From: Bradyrhizobium sp. ISRA430
GTDB taxonomy: Bacteria > Pseudomonadota > Alphaproteobacteria > Rhizobiales > Xanthobacteraceae
Direction: 5' to 3'
NCBI RefSeq assembly: GCF_029909975.1
Contig: NZ_CP094516.1
Span: 7,170,501-7,234,500, forward strand
DNA length: 64,000 nucleotides
In this document: in pieces, positions 47,536-57,183 of the stretch
Layout: each line of letters begins with the position of its first letter
Numbering within the stretch: position 1 is the stretch's first letter
Program-made: the position numbers and the translations under genes
The notes under the pieces: generated by a model
The model's input: only the letters and a program-made list of their open reading frames with translations
Told to the model about the DNA's origin: nothing
Databases searched by the model: none

Positions 47536-48840
47536 ATGACTGATTCGAAAACCGCCCCACGGTACACAGTGGGGTCGGGATGGAATGCGCTACTGCCGCG
47601 GCGAGTCCCCCACGAACAGCTCCCAAAAGAGAGGAGATATCATGCGATCGTTGTCGGGGCCGGGTACACAGGACTGGCGGCGGCCCGTCGTTTGGCTGAA
47701 TTGATGCCGGAAAAGGATATTATTGTCATCGAGTCGTCGGAGATCGGAGAAGGCTCATCGGCGCGAAACTCGGGTTTCTTGTCGCCATCGGCGATCGAGC
47801 CGCGTCCAAATGCGTACGGCTCAGCAGAGGATGATGCAAATCGAAAAACGCGTATCGTGCTCGCCGGGCTCGAGTGGCTACGGACTGTTGTTGAGGAGCA
47901 TAAGGTTGATTGCGATTGGGATGAGAAGGCCCCACGCATAGTTGCTGCTGCTACTCGCCAAGGAGAGCTCAGGCTCTTGCGCTCACGACAAGCTTTGGAA
48001 AAGAGGAATCTAAAATACTTGGAGCATGATGCCCAGGGACTTAGAGCTCTTCTTGGGACTGACTATTACCAATACGGCTATGAGACGCTAACGCGCGCTT
48101 TTGTACAACCGGCGGCGCTTATCCGAGGTCTCGCTGACACGCTTCCTTCCAATGTCACCGTGCTCGAACATACGGAGGTCGAGGCTGTGGAGGGATTGGG
48201 CCCGTTCACAGTGCGGACGCCTCGGGCAGAGTTTGTGGCCGACAAAGTATTCATCGCGAACAATGCGCATGCGAGGGCTTTAGGTCTTTCTATAGATCGA
48301 ATGGTCTTCGTTTACACCTATGGTGCGCTTACCCCCGAGTTGGACAACAATGAACTCGCGAAGCTGGGCCATTTACCCGAATGGGGCGTACTCCCACCAA
48401 CGCCTATGGGAACCACTTTGAGAAAATGGAAGCGACGCTTCCTGATACGCAGTGGTCATTCTTATGAAAGGGAGAGCGACCTTGAGAAGGTGCGCGCGAC
48501 TTTGACGTCGTTGTATCGACGCCGATTTCCGGGCTTGCGTTCTTACGAGTTGGAATACGTTTGGGCCGGAGGGGTGGCTGTCACCTCTAATGGCGGAAAC
48601 TATTTCGGTGAACTGAAGCCGGGACTTTACGTCTCCGTTGGCTGTCAAGGCGCTGGGGTCTTGAGGGGCAGCATTCATGGAAAGCTGCTCGCAGAAATGG
48701 CTTGTGGATCTCAGTCTCCGTTGTTGGCTGATCGACTTACGCTAACCGGCCCCAGCTGGATTCCGCCGGAGCCGTTTCGTGGAATCGGCGCCATGGCAAG
48801 GATGGCTTGGAAGCATTGGCAGGCCGGGCGCGAATACTGA
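47536..48840 (+). CDS. FAD-dependent amine/amino-acid oxidoreductase (PuuB/DAO type)
   Basis: 434-aa flavoprotein of the DAO superfamily. The start at 47536 has AGGAGAAG 7 bases upstream. Visible: IVVGAGYTGLAAARRLAELM near 36 (Rossmann motif), SSEIGEGSSARNSGFLSPSA near 75 (FAD contact), FVQPAALIRGLADTLPSNVT near 190 and a C-terminal YVSVGCQGAGVLRGSIHGKL motif closing the FAD site. The pattern is like gamma-glutamylputrescine oxidase and related secondary-amine oxidases. It probably oxidises a C-N bond of an imported amine or N-alkyl amino acid, giving an aldehyde or keto acid. It shares an upstream element with the Rieske and ABC operons and is followed by an unrecognised gene 66 bases later. 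Confidence 0.85.
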   Translation: MTDSKTAPRYTVGSGWNALLPRRVPHEQLPKERRYHAIVVGAGYTGLAAARRLAELMPEKDIIVIESSEIGEGSSARNSGFLSPSAIEPRPNAYGSAEDDANRKTRIVLAGLEWLRTVVEEHKVDCDWDEKAPRIVAAATRQGELRLLRSRQALEKRNLKYLEHDAQGLRALLGTDYYQYGYETLTRAFVQPAALIRGLADTLPSNVTVLEHTEVEAVEGLGPFTVRTPRAEFVADKVFIANNAHARALGLSIDRMVFVYTYGALTPELDNNELAKLGHLPEWGVLPPTPMGTTLRKWKRRFLIRSGHSYERESDLEKVRATLTSLYRRRFPGLRSYELEYVWAGGVAVTSNGGNYFGELKPGLYVSVGCQGAGVLRGSIHGKLLAEMACGSQSPLLADRLTLTGPSWIPPEPFRGIGAMARMAWKHWQAGREY

Positions 48841-48906
48841 ACGCCGGGCTTGCTGCAATTGTCGCAAAGCTGCAGGACTTGAACTGAATGCTTGGAGAAA
48901 CGTGGG

Positions 48907-49911
48907 ATGACGATTGGAATCGGAGCGTTCGGACCAATGGCCGGCCTTGCCGTCTATCGCGCACTGCGTGTTGCAGAGAAAATTGGCACGGGCTCCATCG
49001 GGGGCTTTGCGACGTTCGCCGCCATTACTGATGATGGTCGCCCCATCTTTGCAGTGACACAACGAGGCGGTGCCGCGACTGCTTTCACCGAAGGTGAGAC
49101 CACAGGCGTCGAGCCCTGGCCTGAGTTCGCTGGCGCCAAATTGGCGGCGGTAATTTCGTCCGGTCCGGACCGCCCAGGAGATCTCACCAGGTTCATCCCC
49201 ATTGATCCGGCTGTCGGCCTTGTGACGGGCCACCGCAGTCCGAGCACAATAGGAAGTAACGGCAAGCCGATGAATGCCGACGCGCTTGCACGGATGCGGG
49301 CTGGAGCCTCAGCAAGTGAAGTGGCCATAGCGGTTACAGGTGAGAGCCCGCAAGCGGACTGCGGAATCATCTGCGTGGATATCAAAGGACAGATGGGCGT
49401 CAGCAACACCGTCCGCGTTGTCAACCGACCAGATGTTGCCCAGGTGGTCCGTCATTACAAGCGGACTGGAGCTGCAGTGGCTGTACTCCATAACGCTATT
49501 TTTCCCCGGATGGCCGTTGCGGAAATCGCTGCCGCAGTTGCTATGGAGACGATGGCAGCCGATCTGGAGTCCGAAGGGTTCATAACAATTACCGCGGGAA
49601 CGCCAATTTGCAAGGGTGAGCAGGATGCGGTCTTCTGCAATGAATCGGGCCGTGTTCTACGCGTGACGACCGCTGATGCTGAAGCTGGCCTCCGCGCTCG
49701 GCTACGTATAGCCGCCCCTTATCTCGCAAGTGCAGTTTGGCTAGGCGACACGCTGGTTGGCCGCACTACGTTGGAGCCAATCGCGATCGCCGAGGACGGC
49801 AGACTCATTACCTTCGATGGCAAAGACGAACTGCGCATTGGCTTTTGTCGGGAACTAAGCTCAGTGCCGCCGCTCATTCATCACGGAGTATTTGATGACA
49901 GAAAGCTGTAA
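48907..49911 (+). CDS. Conserved-looking protein of unknown function
   Basis: 334 aa, starting MTIGIGAFGPMAGLAVYRAL with GGAG about 10 bases upstream. I do not recognise a named enzyme family with certainty. Features: small Gly/Ala-rich blocks such as GSIGGFATFAAITDDGRPIF, AAVISSGPDRPGDLTRFIPI, AVGLVTGHRSPSTIGSNGKP and ALARMRAGASASEVAIAVTG; one conserved-looking cysteine pair in QADCGIICVDIKG; no signal peptide and no membrane segment. The overall rhythm recalls self-processing N-terminal-nucleophile folds, but that is only an impression. It sits between an amine oxidase and a broken MmgE/PrpD gene that overlaps its 3' end, so it probably acts in the same pathway. Confidence 0.75.
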   Translation: MTIGIGAFGPMAGLAVYRALRVAEKIGTGSIGGFATFAAITDDGRPIFAVTQRGGAATAFTEGETTGVEPWPEFAGAKLAAVISSGPDRPGDLTRFIPIDPAVGLVTGHRSPSTIGSNGKPMNADALARMRAGASASEVAIAVTGESPQADCGIICVDIKGQMGVSNTVRVVNRPDVAQVVRHYKRTGAAVAVLHNAIFPRMAVAEIAAAVAMETMAADLESEGFITITAGTPICKGEQDAVFCNESGRVLRVTTADAEAGLRARLRIAAPYLASAVWLGDTLVGRTTLEPIAIAEDGRLITFDGKDELRIGFCRELSSVPPLIHHGVFDDRKL

Positions 49912-50800
49912 AGATTCAACCCGCGCTGTTGCGCGCTTCGCTTCAACTCTCGATTGGTCTATCGTGCCAAGTAAAATAAAAGCTGAAGCTTGCCGTCGTT
50001 TGCTGGATTCTGTTGGCTGCATCCTATCGGCTAGGCGTACGCATGTGGCGCCGATCGATGGCATGGCTGACTTCTTGGAGGATGGCGATGCCGCGTCTGT
50101 CGTGGAGCGAAAACAGCGCATAAACCTTGCGGGAGCGTTATGTGCAAACGGGCGACTTGAGAGCTGCATGGACCTTGATGAGACGTTGCCGGTCGGCCAC
50201 CACTTTGGTGCGGCCGTTTTTGTTGCCGCTCTCGGTGTAGCAGTGGCGGGCAAGGCGACCGGTTCCAAACTCCTTCAGTCTGCAACTGCAGGCCAAAAGG
50301 TTGGTGGTCGCGTTGCGAGCGCACACGGGGCACGCGGCTTCGGCGGGGGAGGGTGCGGCCGGCGTTGCTGCAATCTTTGACGGCGATCGCAACCTGATCA
50401 AATTGTGTGGTACAGAGTCTTTCGACTCTGATGCTTTGCTCGGCGAGTTTGGCTCGCGATGGATGCTTGCTGGAATTACTTACAAAGCCTGGCCACCTGT
50501 CGTTGGATGCGTCAGGCGCTCACCGCGCTCCTCAAAGCCGCCAAACGGAGGATCGACCTCAGCAGATCGAACGCGTCATCCTCGTTACGAACTCGTTGGT
50601 ATCCGGTCCTCGCTTTGCCAATTCTACACCAAGCACATGGATTTCGCGGTAATACAGTTTTCCGCACGCCGTGGCCATGTGTTGCTCGACATTCCTGTCG
50701 GACCGGAATGGTTGGAAGAAGCGACGGACGATAGCCGAGACGTCAGGGAATTGCGAGAAAAAGTGACGTGGAGCACTGGAAGCCTGCGGATGGGTATGCA
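49895..50800 (+). pseudogene. MmgE/PrpD family protein, frameshifted and truncated
   Basis: The ATG at 49895 overlaps the previous gene by 17 bases. Readable parts: RAVARFASTLDWSIVPSKIK, EACRRLLDSVGCILSARRTH and LAGALCANGRLESCMDLDET, which are the N-terminal all-helical domain of MmgE/PrpD proteins (2-methylcitrate dehydratase and cis-aconitate-decarboxylase-like). A frameshift near 50310 is followed by EGAAGVAAIFDGDRNLIKLC, another by WMLAGITYKAWP, and further pieces to about 50800. The C-terminal third is missing where IS66 sequence begins. A dead gene, originally the last step of this operon. Confidence 0.7.
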
Positions 50801-50830
50801 AACCACATGGTACGCGGACAGTTACGGAAC

Positions 50831-52010
50831 ATGCCCGCGCCGATGCTCTGGAGAGCGAGGTCGCCGATCGCAAGGCCCGCAATGCCGATGCCGGATGCGC
50901 GCATCGAGCGGCTGAGGCAGAAAGGCTTTCGACCGCGCCCGGTTCGGCCGACGATCTGAAAAGCTCGGCTCGGCGACTGGCGAGGATGAACAGCAGGCCT
51001 CGTCTTCGAGGACATCGAGATCGGCATCGCCGCGATCAAGGCCCAGTTCAGCAAGGGCCGGGCGCAAGCGGACGGCAAACGTGCACCGCGTGGCGCAAGG
51101 GCTTTGCACCGCATCTATCGTCGAGCTCGACCGCCAGCTGATGGCGCAATGCATGGGCAAGCTTGGCTTCGAGCTTGAGTCGTGGCCGACTACATCTTCG
51201 GCGAGATCAAGAAGGCCGACCGGGTCTTTTGCCGAGGAAGCCACTTTGCCGACGCTCCGGGCTCCGGATCGACGAAGACGGCCTACTCATTGCACATGCC
51301 CGGGATGACCGAACGTTTGACCGCAGCGGTCTCCCGATGGTGGCTTATTGCGCTTCGAAGACGGCCGCTCAGGCAAATGCGGGGTCCGGCACCTCAATCG
51401 TTATCGCGGCATCCTGCAAATGATGGGATATGCCGCCTATATCAAGCTCGCGCGATGCGATCGCGGGAGTGATGGCGTCATTAGCAGGCTGCTGGTCACA
51501 CACCAGACGCAAGTTCTACAAGCTCCATGTTGAGAAATCTCGGAAGTGGCAAGGGCGTCGATCGGGCGGATGGCTCTGGTCGTGCGCGGTCAAAGCCCCA
51601 GCGCTCGCGTTGCCGCGCTCCAGCAGGCATCCGCGGCGGTCGTCGCAGATCTCTTCGGACTCTGGCAGCAGACTTGCGGCGCATCTCGGGCGAATCAAAA
51701 CTCGCTGAAGCGACCGCTGTGCGGTCTCGCGCCGTGCCCATCTTCGAACGAGTCCTCACCAATGATCGCATCAAGCTCGAGTCTAACACCGTCGAACGCA
51801 CCATCAGGCGAGGAACAGAAAGAACAGCCTGTTCGCGGGCAACCACGGCGGCGGACGAACCTGGGCAACCATCACAACACTGCTGAAGACGGCGAAAATG
51901 AAACAACGTCGACCCGTTCGCTTGTTGCCTTAACACTTCAGCGTATCGCCAGCGGCTGGCTGAGCAGCGAAATCGGCGCATGTCATGGAACCACGTCAGC
52001 CTGACGGCCT
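50831..52010 (+). pseudogene. tnpC: IS66-family TnpC remnant, heavily frameshifted
   Basis: The plus strand encodes pieces in several frames: HARADALESEVADRKARNAD (N-terminal coiled coil), FEDIEIGIAAIKAQFSKGRA, VADYIFGEIKKADRVF, RYRGILQMMGYAAYIKLARC, SHTRRKFYKLHVEKS, QSPSARVAALQQASAAVVAD and LTLQRIASGWLSSEI. The order is that of an IS66 TnpC but of another subgroup than the elements at 22, 59 and 62 kb. Many indels and stops. It truncates the MmgE/PrpD gene. Confidence 0.7.
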
Positions 52011-52049
52011 CAGCTCGCCGCTTACGATGGATCGCCTGCGAGCCGGGCT

Positions 52050-52282
52050 TCCTCTTGCTGGTCCGCGTGCTCCCACGCCTATTCCTGGAGCTCCTGAAAA
52101 ATGCATTCGACGGTGGCAAGCTGCTGTTCTTCTCCGACTTGCAGCGCCTAAACGAGCCCAAGCCCTTCAGGCGCTATTTGACGCCGCCGCCAAAGCCGAG
52201 CGGGCCGTCTTTACCAAACCGCTACATCGACATGCCCGACCTACGCGAGCACAAAAAGTTCGCCCTGCACCAAGTTGCATGA
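52050..52282 (+). pseudogene. Possible IS91-family transposase fragment
   Basis: A short stretch reads VLPRLFLELLKNAFDGGKLL, FFSDLQRLNEPKPFRRYLTP and, in the next frame, ERAVFTKPLHRHARPTRAQK. This resembles the segment of IS91-type (Y2) transposases just before the YAKPPFGGPEQVLRYLGRYT motif, here decayed. Too short to be certain. Confidence 0.4.
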
Positions 52283-52703
52283 CTTCCCTTTTTGCAGAAC
52301 GTGCTAGTTGCTGATGCTGAGCTAGCGGACTCGCGTTTTCTTGGGTCGTTGGGCCGATAACCAGATCCTAAGCCGGCGACTCCATGTCCGCCGACCTGCG
52401 CGGCAAACACCGGAAGTCTGCAAGATCGTCGCATCAATTGCGCCATCCTGCACCGATTTGGCAAACTAGCCCAAAAACTGCATAGACCGCACCACAATAT
52501 AGTGTTGCTGACTGGGAGGAAAGGCGAAGCTTACCAAAAGGGGGCTGAAGGCTAATCTTGCCGGCTCCCTTCTCCCGAGACGCAGGAAGAGATCCTAAAG
52601 GCATCGCGTCGTTGCGAGATACCCACCGACCGCCAAATCCCTCGGTATCAAAACGGGTGGTGGATCAGCCTCACGAATAGCTCTAACAACGGGAAACTGA
52701 AGG
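52283..52703. other. Non-coding stretch upstream of the second binding protein
   Basis: About 420 bases of mixed debris. GCAGGAAGAGATCCT at about 52593, followed 31 bases later by TGCGAGATAC, is loosely like the gabD upstream element. Nothing else recognised. Confidence 0.4.
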
Positions 52704-54302
52704 ATGGCAATTTCTCGACGTGACCTCATGAAGGCGGGCGTTGCCGCCGGAACGGCCCTGTCACTTCCGCGCGTCTTGCGAGCACAAACCGCACCAAATG
52801 TCGCGCGTACCGCTCGGATGGTAATGGGCGAACTCGGAAGCTTCGATCCGATCACTTCGACGACTTATTCGACTGGCGCTCATGCTCTGGCGATTTACGA
52901 TATGCTGTTCTCACCAGATTCCAAGCTCGTTGCGCAGCCTCAGATGGTGGGGAAGTGGGACGTTTCGGATGATAGGAAGACCTATATATTCGAGCTTCGG
53001 GACGGCTTGGGCTGGCACGATGGCACTCCTGTTACTGCGTCGGACTGTGTTGCCTCGATCCGCCGCTGGGCCCAGGCAGCGCCCGGCGGACAGTTGATCA
53101 TGGAGCGGTCGAAGGACATCTCAAAGAAGGGTGACAAGATCTTCACGATCGCGCTCAAGGAGCCGTTGGGGCTTCTTCCTGATCTTCTGGCAAGCGTTGC
53201 AACGCCGTGCCTGTTCATCATGCGAGAGAAAGACGCGGATCGCCCGGCTTCTGAGCAAGTGACTGCGAATATCGGATCGGGCCCGTTCAAGTTCAACGAC
53301 TATCTAGCCAAACCTGGTGCAAGCTTCACGTACGACCGCAACGAGAAATATATTCCGCGCAACGAGCCCGCAGACGGGCTTGCCGGCGGGAAAGTCGCCA
53401 AGGTGGATCGTGTCGTCTGGGAGCAGATTTCTGATCAGCAGACTGCTTTCGCTGCGATACAAGCCGGTGAAGTGGATTTTCTCGGAGCTCCGCCGCTCGA
53501 TCTACTCTCTACCATTCGAAACGATCGCAATCTCAAACTGGAGGTTATGAATAAGGGCGGGCTTGATTGTTACATGCGGTTGAACTTTCTGCAAAGGCCG
53601 TTCGACAACGTGAAGGCGCGGCAAGCGATGCTCCATCTGGTAGATCAACGGTCGTTCTTGTCTCTCCTGAGCCCCATACCGGAGTACGTCCACCCTCTTA
53701 CCTCCTTGTTTGGGATCAGTTCGCCCTACACTAACGACGTTAATACAGGATGGTACAAGCAGGGTGGTGATCCCGAGAAAGCCAGGCAGCTCTTCAACGA
53801 AGCTGGTTACTCCGGCGAAAAGATTGTCATCCTTCAGCCGACGCCCATCAAATGGATAAGCGAATGTGCGCAGCTTGTCGCTGCGGAACTGCGCAAGATT
53901 GGTATAAATGCCCAATTGGCACCGGGTAGCTGGGCAGACGTACAAGCGCGTAGCGCAAACAAAGGTCCTGTCGAGAGTGGTGGGTGGAGCATCTTTATCT
54001 CCGCTAGTTCCGCATACGCCGACTCCAATCCTCTCATTAACAATGCCTTGGCCGCGAACGGCGACAAGGCTTGGGTTGGCTGGCCGACAAACCGCGAATA
54101 TGAGACCTTGCGGGCCAAATGGGCGGATGCCACGCTGGAGGAGCGTCAGGCGCTAGCCCGGAAGATGCAAGGTATCTGGTGGGATTTTGTTGGCTGCGTG
54201 ATGCTAGGTCAATTTGCGACTCCAATTTTGCGTCGCAGCACGTTGACCGGCCTCTTAAGCACGCCAAGTCTCATACCGATGTGGAACATGCAAAAGACGT
54301 GA
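52704..54302 (+). CDS. ABC transporter substrate-binding protein, orphan paralogue (Tat-exported)
   Basis: 532-aa family 5 binding protein, very similar to the one at 28786-30393 along its whole length. Twin-arginine signal ISRRDLMKAGVAAGTALSLP, cleavage near LRAQTA; domain marks YIFELRDGLGWHDGTPVTAS, NIGSGPFKFNDYLAKPG and MRLNFLQRPFDNVKARQAML. GGGAAACTGAAGG lies just before the ATG. There are no permease or ATPase genes beside it, so it probably feeds the transporter at 30401-34265 or another one. Differences in the central cleft region (for example the segment after FLGAPPLDLL) suggest a different ligand preference. Intact frame. Confidence 0.9.
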   Translation: MAISRRDLMKAGVAAGTALSLPRVLRAQTAPNVARTARMVMGELGSFDPITSTTYSTGAHALAIYDMLFSPDSKLVAQPQMVGKWDVSDDRKTYIFELRDGLGWHDGTPVTASDCVASIRRWAQAAPGGQLIMERSKDISKKGDKIFTIALKEPLGLLPDLLASVATPCLFIMREKDADRPASEQVTANIGSGPFKFNDYLAKPGASFTYDRNEKYIPRNEPADGLAGGKVAKVDRVVWEQISDQQTAFAAIQAGEVDFLGAPPLDLLSTIRNDRNLKLEVMNKGGLDCYMRLNFLQRPFDNVKARQAMLHLVDQRSFLSLLSPIPEYVHPLTSLFGISSPYTNDVNTGWYKQGGDPEKARQLFNEAGYSGEKIVILQPTPIKWISECAQLVAAELRKIGINAQLAPGSWADVQARSANKGPVESGGWSIFISASSAYADSNPLINNALAANGDKAWVGWPTNREYETLRAKWADATLEERQALARKMQGIWWDFVGCVMLGQFATPILRRSTLTGLLSTPSLIPMWNMQKT

Positions 54303-54344
54303 GGGTACAGTAGCAACCTGCGATTCATCGAATTCGCAAGCGAC

Positions 54345-54566
54345 GGCTGAACTGCGGAAGATTCGGCTCAACGCTGTACTCGCGATAAGCGACTGCGGTG
54401 GAGTCGCTAGGCGTAAGGGCGAACAAGGGACCGATCGAGAGCGGCGAATGGAGCATCTTCATCTCGAGTGATTCCGATTGCCGGCTGAGCAATCCGATCG
54501 GCAATGTCATCTTAGCAGCGAATGGTGGCAAAGCGTGGTACGGCTGGCCGAACAACGAGGAGTAAA
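54345..54566 (+). pseudogene. Remnant of a third substrate-binding protein gene
   Basis: With small frame changes the plus strand encodes ATAELRKI..LNAVLAISD and RANKGPIESGEWSIFISSDS, then NPIGNVILAANGGKAWYGWP, ending at a stop in NNEE. This matches residues about 400-470 of the two intact binding proteins. It is closer to them than to any other protein I know and indicates that the binding-protein gene was once present in a further tandem copy. Confidence 0.65.
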
Positions 54567-54644
54567 GGTTGTTTCATTTGTTACACGAGACTCTCAACAG
54601 TTTGTCTCTTGAATGATTGTCATTGCGGTCCTGCAGGTTGTAGG

Positions 54645-54953
54645 TCAGCTGTGAGCTGCCGCCGGTTTGATGGGCACCCGATTAAGCTCATCCCACCCTT
54701 GCGCTCGAATTGAGCCGGGGAGACAGCCGATGGGCGAATGGCTGCGGGTCGTGTTGTAAGATCTCTCGATGTAGTCGAACACGTCGGCTCGCGCCTCGTC
54801 TCTGGTCCTATAGGTTTTGCTCTCAGTACGTTCGGTCTTGAGCGACGAGAAGAAGCTCTCTATCGCCGCAGTGTCCCTGAGGTTGCCGAACGGCTCATGC
54901 TGCAGACGATGCCGTGGTCGGCCATCAGGCGCTGGAACTGCTCGCTTGTGCAC
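54645..54953 (-). pseudogene. IS3-family OrfB transposase, C-terminal fragment
   Basis: The minus strand encodes NLRDTAAIESFFSSLKTERT, ESKTYRTRDEARADVFDYIE and RSYNTTRSHSPIGCLPG, the last part of an IS3-type integrase-like transposase including the Glu of the DDE triad (AIESFF). The rest of orfB and orfA are absent; IS30-type DNA lies immediately beyond. Confidence 0.8.
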
Positions 54954-54965
54954 TGTTCAGGCGGT

Positions 54966-55250
54966 CGTCGCAACACTATGGAGTTGGAGGTTGCGATCAG
55001 CATTCGAAGGCGGCGATTGGCACGGTCTGGGCGAGCGCCATTACCATCGCCCAGTCGAAGAGGTGCTCTCAAGATGCGGGGCCATTTCACCCGGGAGATA
55101 GGGCGCGTTCTCGGTCGAGCCGCCGCGACAATCTCGAGAGAACTGCGGCCCAATGCAGCCAGCCGCAGCGGCGGATTGGAGTGTCGAGCGACGACTGCCC
55201 CCTGGCATGCGGATCGATCGGCTCGCCGGCCTAAACTGACTAGTATGACC
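54966..55250 (+). pseudogene. IS30-family transposase, N-terminal fragment
   Basis: In two frames the plus strand encodes FTREIGRVLGRAAATISREL and RPNAASRSGGLECRATTAPW, then HADRSARRPKLT. This is the helix-turn-helix and following basic region of IS30-type transposases. The catalytic domain is missing. Confidence 0.6.
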
Positions 55251-55286
55251 GGCTCCTCTGTTTGACACTGGAGAAGGCGTACCTAT

Positions 55287-57119
55287 TCAGACGGTGAGGC
55301 TCACTTCATAGTCGGCCAGGAAATCTTGGAGATTCAGGATACACTCCACCCACCTGACTTTGTCCCCCGCGTTGAGCAATGCGCGGGAGCGCTCGACGGA
55401 TAGTAGTGGTGCAACTTTGGCATTACGATCATTTAGGAGCGCGGTGAACCGAGTGTGCAACATTCTATCGTAGGATGGATCCTGGATAGGTGGGAAAATG
55501 CTCTTAACTCGCTGCACCACCATGTGCGGCAGCAGGTCCGCCGTGGCGGCACGCAGCAGGCTCTTCTCGCGACCGTCGAATGTCTTGTGGGCCCAGGGGG
55601 CGCCGAAGACGTACTCAACGAGCCGGTGGTCACAGTACGGGACCCGCAGCTCGACACCTGACGCCATGCTCAGCCGATCATCGACGTCGAGCAGCTTCGG
55701 CAGAAAGCGCGTGAGAAAGAGATAACAGACCTCGCGCATGCGACGTTCGTGCGGATCAGCCGAGGCGGGCCCGGTCAGGACGGGTACTTCCGCAAGTGCC
55801 CTCCGGTACTGTTCGTGAAGGTAGCCGGGGAAGTCGAGCTTCTCGATGAGTCCAAGGTCTAGGGACTGCCGCGCCGTATCGATTTTGGCGATTGACCAAG
55901 GAAACGTGTCGGCCTTAATATGCGCGGGATCGTGGAACCATGAGTAGCCGCCGAAGAGTTCATCTGCCGACTCTCCGGAAAGAGCCACTGTCGAGTGCTG
56001 CCGGATTGCCCGAAACAGCAGATACCACGATTTCTCGGTGTCGGCCGAGGTAAACGGCAGGTCGCGAGCGTGGAGGATGCTGGTCCGCACATCCCGGTCC
56101 ATGAGCTCGTCCGCGGACAGCGTCACGTCCGTGTGGTCTGTACCAACGAACCGCGCGACCTCCTGCACGTAAGGGCCGTCGGGGGTAGCACACATGGGGC
56201 CGGGGATAAAGTTCTCGGTATAGCCCACGAAGTCAACGGCGAAGGACCGTACCTGTTTGTCGCTGAACCGTGCCGCCAGTGCGGTCACAGCCGACGAGTC
56301 AAGCCCGCCCGACAAGAGTGTGCACAGCGGCACTTCAGCGTTGAGCTGCCGCTGGATGGTATCCTCGAGCAGATAGCGGACGTGCCGGATGGTGGTGGGT
56401 AGGTCGTCCGTGTGATCCGTGTCGGTAAGCTGCCAGTAGCTCGTCTGTTGGATGCCTTCGCGGGTTACGCGGACGATATTGCCTGGCCGCACTTCATGCA
56501 TGCCTCGGAAGACGGTGTTATACGGGTCGGCGACAGAGCATAGCGTGCGACGAAGCCCGTCGGCGTCCATGACCCGCTCTGCGAGACTATTGGCGAGGAT
56601 TGCCTTTGGCTCGGAGCCGAACAGAACTCCGTGCTTGGTGGGGTAGTAATAAAGCGGCTTGATGCCGAGGCGGTCTCGTATGAGAAGCAGTTCGCGCTTG
56701 GCGGTATCCCACAGTCCGTACGCGAACATCCCGTTGAGTTCACTTACAGCCCTCCGCGGGTCGGCGTAGCCCCATTCGCGGTGGGCGTGCAGCACCACCT
56801 CGGTGTCGCTGCTCGTGTCAAACTGATGGCCTAGCTCGACTAGCCGCTGACGCAGCTCACGGTAGTTGTAAGTCTCGCCGCAGTAGATGAGCACCAGCGT
56901 TGTTCGACCGCCCTCCTGGAGCTTCATCGGCTGCCGACCGCCCTGCATGTCGAGGATGGCTAGGCGGCGGTGCCCTAGTGCGGCGGGTCCGTCGATCCAG
57001 GTTCCCTCGTCGTCCGGGCCGCGGTTGGCCATGCTGGCCGTCATGTCGGCAAGCTCCCGTCTCGCAGACGGATCTCCAAGATCACGATCGAAGTCAATCC
57101 ATCCACAGATCCCGCACAT
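55287..57119 (-). CDS. asnB: Asparagine synthase (glutamine-hydrolysing)
   Basis: 610-aa class II amidotransferase. The start at 57119 is fixed by MCGICGWIDFDRD: Cys2 must become the N-terminal nucleophile of the glutaminase domain (about residues 2-215; ANRGPDDEGTW, GHRRLAILDMQGG and NGMFAYGLWD visible). The synthetase domain (about 235-590) has the PP-loop SGGLDSSAV near 262, SGESADELFGGY near 370 and LPKLLDVDDRLSMASGVELR near 470. An AAGGAACC site precedes the ATG. The frame continues upstream to 57764 through IS21 DNA, which is not coding. AsnB-type genes also occur in peptide antibiotic clusters; here it stands alone between IS elements, so ordinary asparagine synthesis or amidation of a metabolite are both open. 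Confidence 0.93.
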   Translation of the reverse strand: MCGICGWIDFDRDLGDPSARRELADMTASMANRGPDDEGTWIDGPAALGHRRLAILDMQGGRQPMKLQEGGRTTLVLIYCGETYNYRELRQRLVELGHQFDTSSDTEVVLHAHREWGYADPRRAVSELNGMFAYGLWDTAKRELLLIRDRLGIKPLYYYPTKHGVLFGSEPKAILANSLAERVMDADGLRRTLCSVADPYNTVFRGMHEVRPGNIVRVTREGIQQTSYWQLTDTDHTDDLPTTIRHVRYLLEDTIQRQLNAEVPLCTLLSGGLDSSAVTALAARFSDKQVRSFAVDFVGYTENFIPGPMCATPDGPYVQEVARFVGTDHTDVTLSADELMDRDVRTSILHARDLPFTSADTEKSWYLLFRAIRQHSTVALSGESADELFGGYSWFHDPAHIKADTFPWSIAKIDTARQSLDLGLIEKLDFPGYLHEQYRRALAEVPVLTGPASADPHERRMREVCYLFLTRFLPKLLDVDDRLSMASGVELRVPYCDHRLVEYVFGAPWAHKTFDGREKSLLRAATADLLPHMVVQRVKSIFPPIQDPSYDRMLHTRFTALLNDRNAKVAPLLSVERSRALLNAGDKVRWVECILNLQDFLADYEVSLTV

Positions 57120-57183
57120 ATTTTGGTTCCTTGCCTTTGGGTAACAATCGCGCAGCTTCCGGGCTGCTGGGCAACCCACCTCG

